A stretch of 64,000 nucleotides of DNA from Marinobacter sp. MDS2 (GCF_030718085.1 NZ_JAVAJF010000001.1:1302001-1366000); one strand, 5' to 3'; numbered from the stretch's first letter, positions 1 to 11,338 are shown. Numbers and translations are program-made. The notes: generated from the letters alone by a model not told the origin.

Positions 1-157
1 GGCTCGGTCCCGCTTTTCTAGAAACTTTTCAAAGGTACGCTTGGTGCAAAAAAATCGACTTATTCTACGAATTTTGTCGCTTTTTGTCCATCGCGAATTA
101 CGATCTGGCTTGATATAGATGACCTTTGGCTCTGCAGCCCTAGGCTCCGGCAGTGGC

Positions 158-255
158 TCGTGGGTTCGCGTTCCGAAAACCGCTACGAGCACATCCATGT
201 GCGCTTCTCTCAGGCCATCCTTGGCCTTCGAAATTTTCGGAACGCGAACCCACGA
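158..255. repeat. Intergenic long inverted repeat beside dapB
   Basis: Two perfect 22-base arms (158-179 and 234-255) flank a 54-base centre, which itself holds a small hairpin (212-217 with 222-227). It lies 39 bases beyond the dapB stop codon. There is no U-run directly after either arm, so it is not a simple terminator; it resembles the long-stem intergenic repeats scattered through many marine gammaproteobacterial genomes. The rest of 1-294 shows no convincing gene. Confidence 0.6.
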
Positions 256-294
256 CCCCCTACCTCAGAATCGGCCGATCAACCCTGTTGCAAA

Positions 295-2243
<1,949 letters not shown>

Positions 2244-2320
2244 GCTTAAAATCCTGTTGCTATAACGCGGAAAACGCGGACATCGGCCCGCGCTTTCCAA
2301 CTACCTGATGTACTTAGGAT

Positions 2321-4234
2321 TTACTTCTTGTCGTCTTTGACTTCTTCGAACTCGGCATCGACGGCATCATCGGCTGCCTGAGCTTCTTCGCCTTCCTGGC
2401 CGGCGGCTTGTTCAGCCTGATCCGCGTACATCTTCTGCGCAAGCTCGGAGGATACTTCGGTCAGCTTCTGGGTCTTGGCTTCGATATCATCTTTATCGCT
2501 GCCAGTCAGAGCTTCCTCAAGATCCTTGATCGCAGCTTCGATAGACTCTTTCTCGCTATCGCTTACCTTGTCGCCAGCTTCGCTCAGGGTCTTGCGCACA
2601 GCGTGAACCATGCCGTCACCCTGGTTGCGAGCCTGAATCAGCTCTTCGAACTTGCGATCTTCCTCGGCGTTCGCTTCGGCGTCTTGTACCATTTTTTCGA
2701 TTTCGTCATCGTTCAGGCCGGAAGAGGCCTTGATGACGATGGACTGCTCTTTGCCAGTCGCCTTGTCTTTCGCAGACACGTTCAGAATACCGTTGGCGTC
2801 GATATCGAAGGTAACTTCGATCTGCGGCACACCGCGCTGCGCCGGCGGGATGTCGGCCAGGTCAAAACGACCCAAAGACTTGTTCTGTGCCGCCTGCTTA
2901 CGCTCACCCTGAACAACGTGGATGGTTACTGCAGTCTGGTTGTCTTCCGCCGTGGAGAAAGTCTGGGACTTCTTGGTCGGAATGGTGGTGTTCTTGTCGA
3001 TCAGCGGAGTTGCTACGCCACCCATGGTTTCGATACCGAGGGTCAGCGGAGTTACGTCCAGCAGCAGTACGTCTTTCACATCACCAGACAGTACCGCACC
3101 CTGAATCGCAGCACCCATGGCTACCGCTTCGTCCGGGTTCACGTCTTTGCGCGGCTCTTTGCCGAAGAACTCTTTCACTTTCTCCTGAACCAGCGGCATA
3201 CGCGTCTGACCACCAACCAGAATCACTTCGTCAATTTCAGAAGCGCTCAGGCCAGAGTCTTTCAGAGCCACTTTACAAGGCTCAAGGCTGCGCTGAACCA
3301 GATCTTCTACCAGAGATTCCAGTTTGGCACGGGTCAGCTTGACGTTCATGTGCTTAGGACCGGTCGCGTCTGCAGTTACGTACGGCAGGTTCACGTCGGT
3401 CTGCTGGCTGCTGGACAGTTCAATCTTGGCTTTCTCGGCAGCTTCTTTCAGACGCTGCATAGCCAGGGAGTCGCCACGCAGGTCGATACCGCTGTCTTTC
3501 TTGAACTGGTCCGCCAGGTATTCGATCACTTTCAGGTCGAAGTCTTCACCACCCAGGAAGGTGTCGCCGTTTGTGGCCAGAACTTCGAACTGGTGTTCGC
3601 CGTCAACGTCAGCGATTTCGATGATGGACAGGTCGAAGGTACCACCACCCAAGTCGTATACAGCTACTGTGCGGTCGCCGCTTTGCTTGTCCATGCCATA
3701 GGCCAGAGCAGCTGCGGTCGGCTCGTTGATGATCCGCTTAACTTCCAGACCTGCGATCTTACCGGCGTCTTTGGTGGCCTGACGCTGGCTGTCGTTAAAG
3801 TAAGCCGGAACTGTGATAACTGCGGCGCTTACGGTTTCGCCCAGGTAGTCTTCTGCCGTTTTCTTCATCTTCTTCAGAGTTTCTGCAGAAATCTGCGGCG
3901 GAGCCATTTTCTGGCCCTTAACATCTACCCACGCATCACCGTTGTCTGCTTTGGTGATTTTGTACGGCACCATCTTGATGTCTTTTTGCACGACGTCGTC
4001 TTCAAAACGACGACCGATCAGACGCTTGATGGCGTAAAGAGTGTTGTCCGGGTTGGTTACCGCCTGGCGCTTAGCTGACTGACCAACCAGCGTCTCGCCA
4101 TCATCGGTGTAAGCAATGATGGATGGGGTGGTGCGATCACCCTCGGCGTTTTCAATTACCTTTACCTTGTCGCCGTCCATTACGGCTACACAGGAGTTGG
4201 TGGTTCCGAGGTCAATACCGATAATCTTGCTCAT
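2321..4234 (-). CDS. dnaK: Chaperone DnaK (Hsp70)
   Basis: ATP-driven cytoplasmic chaperone. The 637-residue protein begins [16 protein letters not shown], carrying the Hsp70 phosphate-binding signature, and has the second signature [12 protein letters not shown] and the third [14 protein letters not shown]. The C-terminus ends EEVKDDKK, the usual bacterial tail. The start at 4234 is set by this N-terminus; an in-frame extension upstream is not conserved. It follows grpE by 92 bases. A weak sigma-32-like element (TTGAAA near 4323-4328 with an imperfect -10) may add a second start point, but transcription most likely also comes from the promoter before grpE. Confidence 0.98.
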   Translation of the reverse strand: MSKIIGIDLGTTNSCVAVMDGDKVKVIENAEGDRTTPSIIAYTDDGETLVGQSAKRQAVTNPDNTLYAIKRLIGRRFEDDVVQKDIKMVPYKITKADNGDAWVDVKGQKMAPPQISAETLKKMKKTAEDYLGETVSAAVITVPAYFNDSQRQATKDAGKIAGLEVKRIINEPTAAALAYGMDKQSGDRTVAVYDLGGGTFDLSIIEIADVDGEHQFEVLATNGDTFLGGEDFDLKVIEYLADQFKKDSGIDLRGDSLAMQRLKEAAEKAKIELSSSQQTDVNLPYVTADATGPKHMNVKLTRAKLESLVEDLVQRSLEPCKVALKDSGLSASEIDEVILVGGQTRMPLVQEKVKEFFGKEPRKDVNPDEAVAMGAAIQGAVLSGDVKDVLLLDVTPLTLGIETMGGVATPLIDKNTTIPTKKSQTFSTAEDNQTAVTIHVVQGERKQAAQNKSLGRFDLADIPPAQRGVPQIEVTFDIDANGILNVSAKDKATGKEQSIVIKASSGLNDDEIEKMVQDAEANAEEDRKFEELIQARNQGDGMVHAVRKTLSEAGDKVSDSEKESIEAAIKDLEEALTGSDKDDIEAKTQKLTEVSSELAQKMYADQAEQAAGQEGEEAQAADDAVDAEFEEVKDDKK

Positions 4235-4326
4235 AAATTCACTCCAAATCTTGCTGAAATCTGCCCGAAGTGATGACACCCCGGTTGCTTCTGTTTAATG
4301 GCTATATTGGCGCTTTATTCGGTTTT

Positions 4327-4932
4327 TCAAGCCTGCTCGTCGATTTTTGGTGCACTTTCTGCCTTCGCTACCACAACCATGGCCGGGCGAACGACACGAC
4401 CGTTCAGCAGATAGCCTTTCTGCACAACTGCCACGACACTGTTCGGTTCAGCATCGGGTGCGGGCACCATCGACATGGCTTCATGTTGCTGCGGATCAAA
4501 CGGCTCGCCAACAGGGTTCAACTGTTCAACGTTGAACTTTTTGAGACTGCCGAGGAACAAGCCCAGCGTCATCTCAACACCCTGACGAATGGAAGCCACC
4601 AGTTCACCCGACTCTTCACTTCCTTCGGTGCTTTCAACAGCTTTTTCCAGGCTGTCGGCAACCGGCAGAAGCTCTTTGACGAATTTTTCCAACGCGAATT
4701 TGTGCGCTTTTTCGACGTCCAGCTCTGCCCGGCGACGAACGTTCTGCATCTCTGCCTGAGCGCGCAGAGCCTGATCCTGGTACTCCTGCAGCTGTGCTTT
4801 CAGCGCATCCAGTTCAGAAACTTCACCCGCATCGGCCTGCTCTTCAGCAGCCTGCTGTTCTGCGTTCGCAGTCGCCTCTTCTACCTCTACCTGTTCTTCT
4901 ACTTGCTCGTTGCGCTTATCGTCAGCACTCAT
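4327..4932 (-). CDS. grpE: Nucleotide exchange factor GrpE
   Basis: Dimeric co-chaperone that drives ADP release from DnaK. The 201-residue protein has an acidic, Gln/Glu-rich N-terminus, a long coiled-coil helix (about residues 35-90, containing [22 protein letters not shown]) and the compact C-terminal beta domain with the family-typical [13 protein letters not shown] and [16 protein letters not shown] segments. The ATG at 4932 (MSADDK) is preferred over one four codons upstream because it matches usual family N-termini. It is the first gene of the grpE-dnaK-dnaJ(-dapB) unit and is divergent from recN. Confidence 0.97.
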   Translation of the reverse strand: MSADDKRNEQVEEQVEVEEATANAEQQAAEEQADAGEVSELDALKAQLQEYQDQALRAQAEMQNVRRRAELDVEKAHKFALEKFVKELLPVADSLEKAVESTEGSEESGELVASIRQGVEMTLGLFLGSLKKFNVEQLNPVGEPFDPQQHEAMSMVPAPDAEPNSVVAVVQKGYLLNGRVVRPAMVVVAKAESAPKIDEQA

Positions 4933-5023
4933 GATCACTCCCAATACGTTTTCCAGCGCCCAAAGGCACGCGGCGAATAGAGCCCGCCGATCAAAACGGC
5001 AGGAAAATATGCTTTGCGAACCG

Positions 5024-5050
5024 ATATGGGGTTCCGAGATTCAGATTCAA
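5024..5050 (-). promoter_or_regulatory. Sigma-32 heat-shock promoter of grpE-dnaK-dnaJ
   Basis: Read on the minus strand: TTGAAT (5050-5045), a 13-base spacer, then CCCCATAT (5031-5024). This is very close to the RpoH consensus (CTTGAA, 13-15 bases, CCCCAT-T). It lies about 90 bases upstream of the grpE ATG and points toward it. Heat-shock control of this gene set is well established in gammaproteobacteria. Confidence 0.85.
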
Positions 5051-5093
5051 CCTTTTCAACACCGGATTCTTTCGTTTTTTTGCCGACCAAAAT

Positions 5094-5122
5094 TTGCAAA
5101 CCCTAAAATCACTGTATATATT
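5094..5122 (+). promoter_or_regulatory. Sigma-70 promoter of recN
   Basis: TTGCAA (5094-5099), a 17-base spacer and TATATT (5117-5122) form a near-consensus housekeeping promoter. Its -10 box lies inside the first LexA site, so repressor binding should block RNA polymerase directly. Confidence 0.75.
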
Positions 5123-5146
5123 CACAGCAACTGTATAGGCGAACAG
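5112..5146 (+). promoter_or_regulatory. Two tandem LexA (SOS) boxes before recN
   Basis: Two CTG-N10-CAG motifs, CTGTATATATTCACAG (5112-5127) and CTGTATAGGCGAACAG (5131-5146), lie 3 bases apart and 43 bases upstream of the recN ATG. Both follow the gammaproteobacterial LexA consensus. Paired LexA boxes are also found at E. coli recN, where they give tight SOS control. Confidence 0.93.
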
Positions 5147-5189
5147 TATTATTCCAGTAGCCCTTCCGGGCCCAAGCAGAGGTATCGGC

Positions 5190-6869
5190 ATGCTTACACA
5201 ACTTACCGTTTCCAACTACGCCATCGCCGAACGCGTTGAGCTGCAATTCAACAAGGGCATGACAGCACTAACCGGGGAAACCGGCGCTGGCAAATCCATT
5301 GTTCTGGATGCGCTGGGCCTGGCCATGGGCGGTCGCGCAGACGCAGGTGCTGTGCGTCACGGCGCCAAGCGCGCCGACATCACCGCCAGCTTCGACATTT
5401 CCAACATCCCCGAGGCGGGCAAGTGGCTGGAAAGCCACGATCTGGACGAAAAAAATGAATGCATCCTGCGCCGCACCATCAGCAAAGACGGTCGTTCCAA
5501 AGCCTTTATCAACGGCCAGCCGTCGCCACTGTCGCAACTGAAAGAACTGGGCGGGCTGCTGATGGATATCCACAGCCAGCACCAGCACCAATCCCTGCTT
5601 CGTAAAGAAACTCACCGGAAACTGCTGGATGAGTTTGCCGGCGCCGAACAACAGGCCGAGCAAACGAAAGCTGTCTGGAAAAACTGGCACCAAACCCAGC
5701 AGAAGCTATTCCAGCGCCAGCAAAACGCTGACGAAACCGAAGCCAAGCTTCAGCTGCTGCGATATCAGGTGGAAGAACTCGACCGCCTGGCACTGGAAGA
5801 CGGCGAACAAGAAAACCTTGAGCAGGAGCAAGCACAACTCAGCCAGGCCGATGCCATCTTGCACTGCAGCCATCAGGCGGCTCAACTGTGCACAGAGGAA
5901 GAATCCAGTGCCGCAAACAGCCTCCGCCAAGCGCTGCAGCTGCTGGAACAGCTGCCAGCAGAGGTACCGGCTTTGGCGGACACCCTGCAGATGCTGCAGG
6001 AAGCGCAGATTCAGATTTCCGAAGCGGGCGACAATCTGCGGCGCTTTGTTGATGATTATGAAGCTGACCCGGCAAGGCTTGCGGAAGTTGAAGAGCGCTT
6101 GAGCGCGGTTTATCAGATGGCGCGCAAACACCGCATCGGGCCGGAAGAACTTCCTGACCTGCACCAACGTCTTCGTGACGAACTGGAAGAACTGGACGGC
6201 GGCGCCGGCAGCCTGGAGCAACTCGAAGCAGAACTTGAGACATACAAAGCCGAGTTTGACGCAGTTGCAGCACAACTGTCGGCCAAGCGAGAGCAAGCCG
6301 CTGCCGAATTAGACCAACGAATCGCCCACGAACTGGCACAACTGAGCATGCCGTCTGTGCAGTTCGTTACTCACTTGAACAGCGATAAAGAAGACGTACC
6401 GGCACCACACGGCCGGGAAGACATCGAGTTTTTGGTCAGCGCCAACCCCGGACAACCGGCCCGACCCTTGGCAAAAGTAGCCTCCGGCGGGGAATTGTCG
6501 CGCATCAGCCTGGCCATTCAGGTCGTGGTTGCCCAAACCTCGACCACGCCTACTTTGGTGTTCGACGAAGTGGACGTTGGTATTGGCGGTGGCACTGCTG
6601 AAGTGGTTGGCCGCTTGCTGAGATCGCTGGGAAGCAACGGTCAGGTTCTCTGCGTAACTCACCTGCCCCAAGTGGCGGCGCAAAGCCATCAGCACCTATT
6701 TGTGAGCAAATTTACCGAAAAAGAAGCGACCTTCTCGCGCATCGAAGCGCTTAACGACCAAGGCAGAATTGATGAGGTGGCCCGCATGCTGGGCGGCGTG
6801 GATATGACCGAACAAACAATCGCACATGCTAAAGAGATGGTTGTGAAAGGTCAGGCAACCCATCACTGA
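5190..6869 (+). CDS. recN: DNA repair protein RecN
   Basis: SMC-like ATPase used in double-strand break repair through homologous recombination. The 559-residue protein has Walker A GETGAGKS at residues 29-36, a central coiled-coil region (about 160-390) rich in Glu, Gln and Leu, then the ABC signature VASGGELSRI and Walker B LVFDEVDVGIGGGTAE, followed by the family-typical LCVTHLPQVAAQ. The ATG at 5190 has a Shine-Dalgarno (CAGAGG) at good spacing. It is monocistronic, SOS-controlled by the two LexA boxes upstream, and ended by a terminator at 6902. Confidence 0.98.
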   Translation: MLTQLTVSNYAIAERVELQFNKGMTALTGETGAGKSIVLDALGLAMGGRADAGAVRHGAKRADITASFDISNIPEAGKWLESHDLDEKNECILRRTISKDGRSKAFINGQPSPLSQLKELGGLLMDIHSQHQHQSLLRKETHRKLLDEFAGAEQQAEQTKAVWKNWHQTQQKLFQRQQNADETEAKLQLLRYQVEELDRLALEDGEQENLEQEQAQLSQADAILHCSHQAAQLCTEEESSAANSLRQALQLLEQLPAEVPALADTLQMLQEAQIQISEAGDNLRRFVDDYEADPARLAEVEERLSAVYQMARKHRIGPEELPDLHQRLRDELEELDGGAGSLEQLEAELETYKAEFDAVAAQLSAKREQAAAELDQRIAHELAQLSMPSVQFVTHLNSDKEDVPAPHGREDIEFLVSANPGQPARPLAKVASGGELSRISLAIQVVVAQTSTTPTLVFDEVDVGIGGGTAEVVGRLLRSLGSNGQVLCVTHLPQVAAQSHQHLFVSKFTEKEATFSRIEALNDQGRIDEVARMLGGVDMTEQTIAHAKEMVVKGQATHH

Positions 6870-6901
6870 GTAAAGAATCCCCTCTCGATTCGAGAGTTTT
6901 T

Positions 6902-6929
6902 GGGGCCCGCCTATGCCGGCCCCTTTTTT
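6902..6929 (+). terminator. Rho-independent terminator of recN
   Basis: A GC-rich hairpin (GGGGCC pairing with GGCCCC, 6902-6923) is followed by a run of six T. It sits 32 bases after the recN stop and also separates recN from the convergent fur gene. Confidence 0.8.
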
Positions 6930-6944
6930 ATTGCTTCTATTTAC

Positions 6945-7364
6945 TTACTTGTCGCCAGATTTTATCGGCTTAACGTACAAGATCAGGCTATGCTCCACGA
7001 TCTCGTATCCGTGCTCGGCCGCGATTTTCTTCTGACGCTCTTCAATCACTTCATCGACAAACTCGACAACTTCGCCGGTCTCGGTACACACCATGTGATC
7101 ATGGTGGTCTTCACCCGCCATTTCGAACACGGCATGGCCGCCTTCAAAATTGTGGCGAAGAATCAGCCCCGCTGTTTCGAATTGGGTCAGCACCCGGTAC
7201 ACGGTTGCCAATCCCACGTCGTCGCCTTGGTCTAACAGTTTTTTATAGACGTCCTCGGCACTCAAATGATGCTCTTTAGCATTCTCAAGGATATTGAAGA
7301 TCTTAACTCTCGGAAGAGTTACCTTAAGACCGACTTTTCGTAATTCGGTGTTTTCAGATGACAT
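6945..7364 (-). CDS. fur: Ferric uptake regulator Fur
   Basis: Iron-responsive repressor of siderophore and iron-uptake genes. The 139-residue protein has the N-terminal winged helix (VTLPRVKIFNIL, then HHLSAEDVYKKL) and the C-terminal metal and dimer domain with HFEGGHAVFEMAGEDHHDHMVC. The second Cys of the E. coli CxxC zinc pair is replaced (MVCTETG), as I recall is also the case in Pseudomonas Fur. The ATG at 7364 (MSSENTELRK) fits the family; a GTG four codons upstream is possible. fur and bamE are divergent, a common arrangement in this group. Confidence 0.95.
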   Translation of the reverse strand: MSSENTELRKVGLKVTLPRVKIFNILENAKEHHLSAEDVYKKLLDQGDDVGLATVYRVLTQFETAGLILRHNFEGGHAVFEMAGEDHHDHMVCTETGEVVEFVDEVIEERQKKIAAEHGYEIVEHSLILYVKPIKSGDK

Positions 7365-7379
7365 GCTAGTATTCACTCT

Positions 7380-7408
7380 TTGGTGTGCCTTACGGCTTCC
7401 GGTATGAT
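7380..7408 (+). promoter_or_regulatory. Putative sigma-70 promoter of bamE
   Basis: TTGGTG (7380-7385), a 17-base spacer and TATGAT (7403-7408) lie about 80 bases before the bamE ATG, in the fur-bamE divergent gap. The -10 box is strong and the -35 box moderate. Confidence 0.5.
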
Positions 7409-7486
7409 GAAGCCGCCGTTCAACGGTTAGCCCGTTTCACTCCTGCTCCAGGCAGGCGAACTCAAGATAGAGGATTTCCCTAAGCG

Positions 7487-7819
7487 ATGCAAAAGCTCAC
7501 CGCTATCGTTCTTATTACCATTATATCTCTGGCGGGATGTGTTTTCCCGGGCGTTTACAAAATCAACGTCCAGCAGGGCAACATTGTCACTGACGAGGAG
7601 CTGGCAAGCTTGTCGGAAGGCATGCAACGGAGCCAGGTTCATGCCTTGCTGGGAACGCCTTTGATGCTGAACCCGGTAGATCCCTCACAGGAATACTACA
7701 TCTATACCTTCCAGCGCCGTGGCGGCGACATCGAAGAGCAGCGCATCGTTGTGTACTACGATGAAAACAGCTATCGCTATCACGAGGCCAAGTTGCTCGA
7801 CGAAACGCCGGCTTACTAA
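7487..7819 (+). CDS. bamE: Outer membrane assembly lipoprotein BamE (SmpA)
   Basis: Small lipoprotein of the BAM complex that inserts beta-barrel proteins in the outer membrane. The 110-residue protein has a lipoprotein signal peptide with lipobox LAGC (Cys at about residue 18), followed by the BamE fold: helix segment TDEELASLSEGMQRSQVHALLGTP and strands including YYIYTFQRR and RIVVYYDEN. The length and the fur neighbour are typical. Confidence 0.95.
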   Translation: MQKLTAIVLITIISLAGCVFPGVYKINVQQGNIVTDEELASLSEGMQRSQVHALLGTPLMLNPVDPSQEYYIYTFQRRGGDIEEQRIVVYYDENSYRYHEAKLLDETPAY

Positions 7820-7823
7820 AATC

Positions 7824-8102
7824 TCACGCCTTTTTCTTGGCCCGGTTTAAACGGGCCTGTTTGGGGTCGATGATCAAAGGCCGGTAAAGCTCCACCCGAT
7901 CGCCCTCGTGCAGAACATGGCTGGCCGGCTTTTTCACCACCTTGCCAAAAATACCCATATCGATATCGTCAGGATTGATTTCCGGGAACACGTCTACAAT
8001 ACCTGACGCCTTCACCGCCTCAAGTGCCGTGGTACCCTCCGGCACAGCGACTTCCAGAATCTGTTGCTTGTCCGGCCGCGCGTAAGCCACTTCAACCCGC
8101 AT
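7824..8102 (-). CDS. rnfH: RnfH family ubiquitin-like protein
   Basis: Small 92-residue protein of the RnfH (UPF0125) family with a ubiquitin-like beta-grasp fold. The molecular role is unsettled; it is usually paired with ratA. Conserved segments seen are VEVAYARPDKQ, FPEINPDDIDMGIFGK and GDRVELYRPLIIDPKQAR. The ATG at 8102 overlaps the ratA stop as TGATG, which supports this start over a TTG two codons upstream and implies translational coupling. Confidence 0.92.
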   Translation of the reverse strand: MRVEVAYARPDKQQILEVAVPEGTTALEAVKASGIVDVFPEINPDDIDMGIFGKVVKKPASHVLHEGDRVELYRPLIIDPKQARLNRAKKKA

Positions 8103-8551
8103 CAGCAAAGCTCCCCTGCTTTATACACTTCATCGGCACGACGGCAGAAAGCATCCACCATGGTATTTGCCGCTTGATTGAAGACCGGCCCGAACGTCAT
8201 CCGGGCCAGCGAACCCGAGAACTCAAACTCCAAACTGAGAATTACCTTACAGGCGTTGGAGTCCAGCGGGCGAAAGTGCCAGCGACCAGTCAGGTTCTTA
8301 AGCGGCCCCTCCACCAACTTCATTTCAATGGATTCCGGCATTAACAACTGGTTACAGGTGGTCAGCGTGTGCCGCACGCCACCTTTCGCGATTTCCAGCG
8401 ACGCCATGATTTCTTGATCGGTTTGCTGGTGCACCTCCGCGCCAGCACACCATGGCAAAAATTCAGGGTATCGGGCTATGTCATTCACCAAGTGGAACAT
8501 ACGCTCCGCTGAATGCATGACCAGCGCTGTTTTATCTATCTGATGAGCCAT
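8102..8551 (-). CDS. ratA: RatA / Coq10-like START-domain protein
   Basis: A 149-residue polyketide-cyclase/START domain protein. In E. coli RatA is described as a ribosome-associated inhibitor of 70S formation; relatives act as ubiquinone-binding Coq10. Visible features are the N-terminal VMHSAERMFHLVNDIARYPEFLPWC segment, shared by both groups, and FEFSGSLARMTFGPVFNQAA near the end. Sequence alone does not separate the two roles. smpB, its classic neighbour, lies about 1.8 kb away on the other strand. Confidence 0.9.
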   Translation of the reverse strand: MAHQIDKTALVMHSAERMFHLVNDIARYPEFLPWCAGAEVHQQTDQEIMASLEIAKGGVRHTLTTCNQLLMPESIEMKLVEGPLKNLTGRWHFRPLDSNACKVILSLEFEFSGSLARMTFGPVFNQAANTMVDAFCRRADEVYKAGELC

Positions 8552-8608
8552 AAAACCGGAATTCCTACCTTTCGATGTAATCGCGCCCCACCGACAGGGG
8601 GCAATCGG

Positions 8609-10207
8609 CTAAACACTATGATAAAGGATATCGTCTTCACTGGGAGCCGCACGTTCCCGATTTGCGTCTTCGCCCACGCTCGCTTTTGTCGAGGTGGTTA
8701 CGTTTGAACCTTCATCAACTCCGTTCTCCGGTTTCGGGTCCGACGCACGCTCTGGCACTGAAGGCTCTTCAGCAACCGAGCTTTGGCCTGTCGAGCACCA
8801 GATTGCTGCGCTGCCATTTTCGCACAGGTTCGCTAATGATACTGCCGTGTATTGGATTCCGATCCAGGCCACAACCAACGGCAGGATCAGGCGCATTGAC
8901 CAAAGCCATGCCTTGCGGAACAACACAGGTGCATCGCCCAGCATACCGGCCGAATATCGCTTGGTTAGCCCCCACCCGGCAAAGGTTGCGACCAGGATGG
9001 CGACCAAAGGAATCAACACGCCACCGGCAACCAATTCAATCCAGCGATAGGTCGTAGCACCCGCCAACCGATATTCAGACCATACGTTGAACGAAAACAA
9101 AGAGCCTAAACCCGCGAGCCAAACGGCGGTGCCCACAATGATGACCGACCAGGATCTTGGCGCCCCCGTCCACTCCCGAAACCAGGCAACCACCGACTCC
9201 AGCAAAGCAATCGAGGTTGCCCATACCACCAACATGACTGCCAAAAACACAGCAGTAATAACGACCTGACTGAACGGCACCGGAGCCAGCGTAACCGGAA
9301 GGGAAATAAACAACAGCCCGAACCCGTGTTGACCGTCCAGGCTGCCACTGCCCGATGCCACCGAGAACATCATCACACCGACCACAATGGCGATTAAGGT
9401 ATCCATCAGCACGACCGCCAACAACGAACGCTTCAGCCTGGTATGGGAGGTACTATAGGCTCCGAAAATAGCCCAGACACCCACACCTAAGCCCAAAGTG
9501 AAAAAAGCGTGGAAGAATGCCGCCTGAAGGCTTTCAAGACCAAACTGCGCCGGCCGGAGAACCAAAATACTATCAATGCCCGATGCCAACTGGCCCTGTG
9601 TTGCCGCCACTCCGAAGAGCCCGAACATCAGCACTAAACCGCCAGGCACAATCATCCGCAGTGACCGCTCGACTCCGCTCACCACGCCACGAGCTGATAC
9701 CCACACCACCAGCAGCAAAAAAAAGGCATGCCAGCCCATAAACTCCCGGTGACGCCCGGAGCTCGACACCAGTTCCGCCAGAATCCCCGTGGCCTCTGCC
9801 GTATTGGCACTCCCGAAGCTGTCCGTCGCACCAAAGAAGATATAAGCGACAACGATTCCGCCAAACACCGCGGTAAACGAAAGCACCAGAAACGACGCCA
9901 GAATGCTGAGCGGCCCAGCCAAACGCCACACCGGCGAGCCGCCTGCCGTTTTAACCAACCCATCCATCGCCAGCACCATACCGTGGCGAGAGTGCCGGCC
10001 AATCGCAGCCTCGGTCACCATTAGCGGGAGCGTGACCACAAGCAAACAGACCAGATACGCCAGCACAAACAGCCCTCCGCCATGAACGCTGGCGAGATAC
10101 GGGAACTGCCACAGATTGGCGAGCCCCACGGTTGCGCCCACCGAGGCCCAGAAGAAGGTTGATTTTCGGGTAAATGACCCGATAGATGTCTGATACTTAC
10201 TCGACAT
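8609..10207 (-). CDS. Sodium-dependent transporter, NSS/SNF family
   Basis: A 532-residue polytopic inner-membrane protein of the neurotransmitter:sodium symporter family. The N-terminal signature FFWASVGATVGLANLWQFPYLA covers the broken first helix with the sodium and substrate site; about 11-12 membrane segments follow. After the last helix a hydrophilic tail of about 75 residues is rich in Pro, Glu and Ser (for example SVAEEPSVPERASDPKPENG). The substrate, probably an amino acid or amine, cannot be read from sequence. The ATG at 10207 (MSSKYQTSIGSFTRKS) is the conserved start; upstream frame is not conserved. Confidence 0.9.
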   Translation of the reverse strand: MSSKYQTSIGSFTRKSTFFWASVGATVGLANLWQFPYLASVHGGGLFVLAYLVCLLVVTLPLMVTEAAIGRHSRHGMVLAMDGLVKTAGGSPVWRLAGPLSILASFLVLSFTAVFGGIVVAYIFFGATDSFGSANTAEATGILAELVSSSGRHREFMGWHAFFLLLVVWVSARGVVSGVERSLRMIVPGGLVLMFGLFGVAATQGQLASGIDSILVLRPAQFGLESLQAAFFHAFFTLGLGVGVWAIFGAYSTSHTRLKRSLLAVVLMDTLIAIVVGVMMFSVASGSGSLDGQHGFGLLFISLPVTLAPVPFSQVVITAVFLAVMLVVWATSIALLESVVAWFREWTGAPRSWSVIIVGTAVWLAGLGSLFSFNVWSEYRLAGATTYRWIELVAGGVLIPLVAILVATFAGWGLTKRYSAGMLGDAPVLFRKAWLWSMRLILPLVVAWIGIQYTAVSLANLCENGSAAIWCSTGQSSVAEEPSVPERASDPKPENGVDEGSNVTTSTKASVGEDANRERAAPSEDDILYHSV

Positions 10208-10386
10208 TTTGGTCCCTAATGTCAAAAGGCTCGTTATTGTAGCCGACAGTATGGCCCAGGTACGAATGCCAACAGGCCATCCAAGGCCAAATCGTGACCC
10301 GCCCGGCCCTACTGGGCTACAATGCCCGTTTTGCCGGCAACCAGTATTGGCCAGCAAATTCATTTTTCAGATTCCGAGAAGGTTTC

Positions 10387-10866
10387 ATGAGTAAGAAAAA
10401 GCCTGGTATGCCCAGCAGCACCATCGCCCTCAACAAAAAGGCGAAACATGAATACCATATAGAGGAACGCTTCGAAGCGGGCATCGCCCTGCTCGGCTGG
10501 GAAGTTAAATCGTTGCGGGCTGGCAAAGGCCAGATCACCGACGCCTATGTGTTGTTGAAAGACGGCGAAGCTTTTCTGCTCGGCGCCCACTTTCAACCGT
10601 TGACGGCCGCATCCACTCACGTGATTGCCGACCCAACCCGCACACGCAAACTGCTTCTGCACGCAAAGGAGCTGGCCAAGCTGATCGGGGAAACCAGTCA
10701 GGCAGGCCAAACATGCGTACCTCTCGCTCTGTACTGGAAAGGCAACAAGGTAAAATGTGAAATCGCTCTGGTGAAAGGCAAGAAGCTGTTCGACAAGCGC
10801 GCCACCGAGAAAGAGCGCGACTGGAACCGTCAGAAGCAACGGATCATGCGGGAAAACGCCGGCTGA
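10387..10866 (+). CDS. smpB: tmRNA-binding protein SmpB
   Basis: Partner of tmRNA in trans-translation; it delivers SsrA to stalled ribosomes. The 159-residue protein contains the family core [20 protein letters not shown] and [12 protein letters not shown], a central beta barrel, and a basic C-terminal tail ([22 protein letters not shown]) that enters the mRNA channel. The ATG at 10387 follows a GAGAAGG Shine-Dalgarno. It lies 63 bases before ssrA, the usual pairing. Confidence 0.97.
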   Translation: MSKKKPGMPSSTIALNKKAKHEYHIEERFEAGIALLGWEVKSLRAGKGQITDAYVLLKDGEAFLLGAHFQPLTAASTHVIADPTRTRKLLLHAKELAKLIGETSQAGQTCVPLALYWKGNKVKCEIALVKGKKLFDKRATEKERDWNRQKQRIMRENAG

Positions 10867-10891
10867 TCGTACAAACCGCAACAAACAAGCC

Positions 10892-10921
10892 TTGAAGTTA
10901 TGCAAGGCGCCCACATATACT
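10892..10921 (+). promoter_or_regulatory. Sigma-70 promoter of ssrA
   Basis: TTGAAG (10892-10897), an 18-base spacer and TATACT (10916-10921). Expected initiation is at about 10928, almost exactly at the mature tmRNA 5' end at 10930, so the promoter fits the gene. Confidence 0.7.
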
Positions 10922-10929
10922 GTGGATAA

Positions 10930-11293
10930 GGGGACGACATGGCTTCGACGCTGGTGGCGAACCCTTGGGTGCATGTCGAGATGGCAGCGAATCTCGTTAA
11001 TCCAAAGCTGCAATGCAATAGTCGCAAACGACGAAAACTACGCACTAGCAGCGTAAGCTGCTAGTCGTCCTGACCGGGTCGCCCGTAGCCCGGAAGCAAC
11101 ATCTCAGGACGTCATCGCTTACGGGACGCTCCGTTATCCAGAGTTCACTGGCTAACGGCTAAGATTTAAAGAACTCGCCTCCTGCACCCTGGCCTTCGGG
11201 TCGCTTGAGGTTAAATCAATAGAAGGACATAAACATGTAGATCTCAAGGCATAGTGCTGGCGGACGCGGGTTCAATTCCCGCCGTCTCCACCA
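10930..11293 (+). ncRNA. ssrA: Transfer-messenger RNA (tmRNA)
   Basis: Rescues stalled ribosomes by acting as tRNA-Ala and as a short mRNA. The 5' end GGGGACG pairs with CGTCTCC near the 3' end (one G-U) to form the acceptor stem, the 3' end is ACCA (11290-11293), and GGTTCAATTCCCGCC gives the T arm. The tag frame begins with the resume codon GCA at 11024 and reads ANDENYALAA, ending with TAA at 11054-11056. It is a one-piece tmRNA of 364 bases, and its 3' end is a common integration target for genomic islands. Confidence 0.97.
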
Positions 11294-11338
11294 ACCAAGA
11301 GTTTTAGGGGATCCAGCAAGATCCATTAAAACACCCTA

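Noticed and set aside
2408..4078. Long open frame (over 550 codons) on the + strand opposite dnaK
   Set aside because: It is antisense to a highly conserved gene whose codon bias keeps the opposite frame open. The translated sequence resembles no protein and has no ribosome site.
4290..4330. Second sigma-32 promoter directly before dnaK
   Set aside because: TTGAAA is present, but the -10 part (CGCCAATAT) departs from CCCCAT and the spacing is doubtful; mentioned only as a possibility.
11266..11293. Search for a duplicated ssrA 3' end as right attachment site of an island
   Set aside because: No copy of the GGTTCAATTCCCGCC...CTCCACCA end was recognised between 30186 and 30652 or nearby, and no integrase is present.
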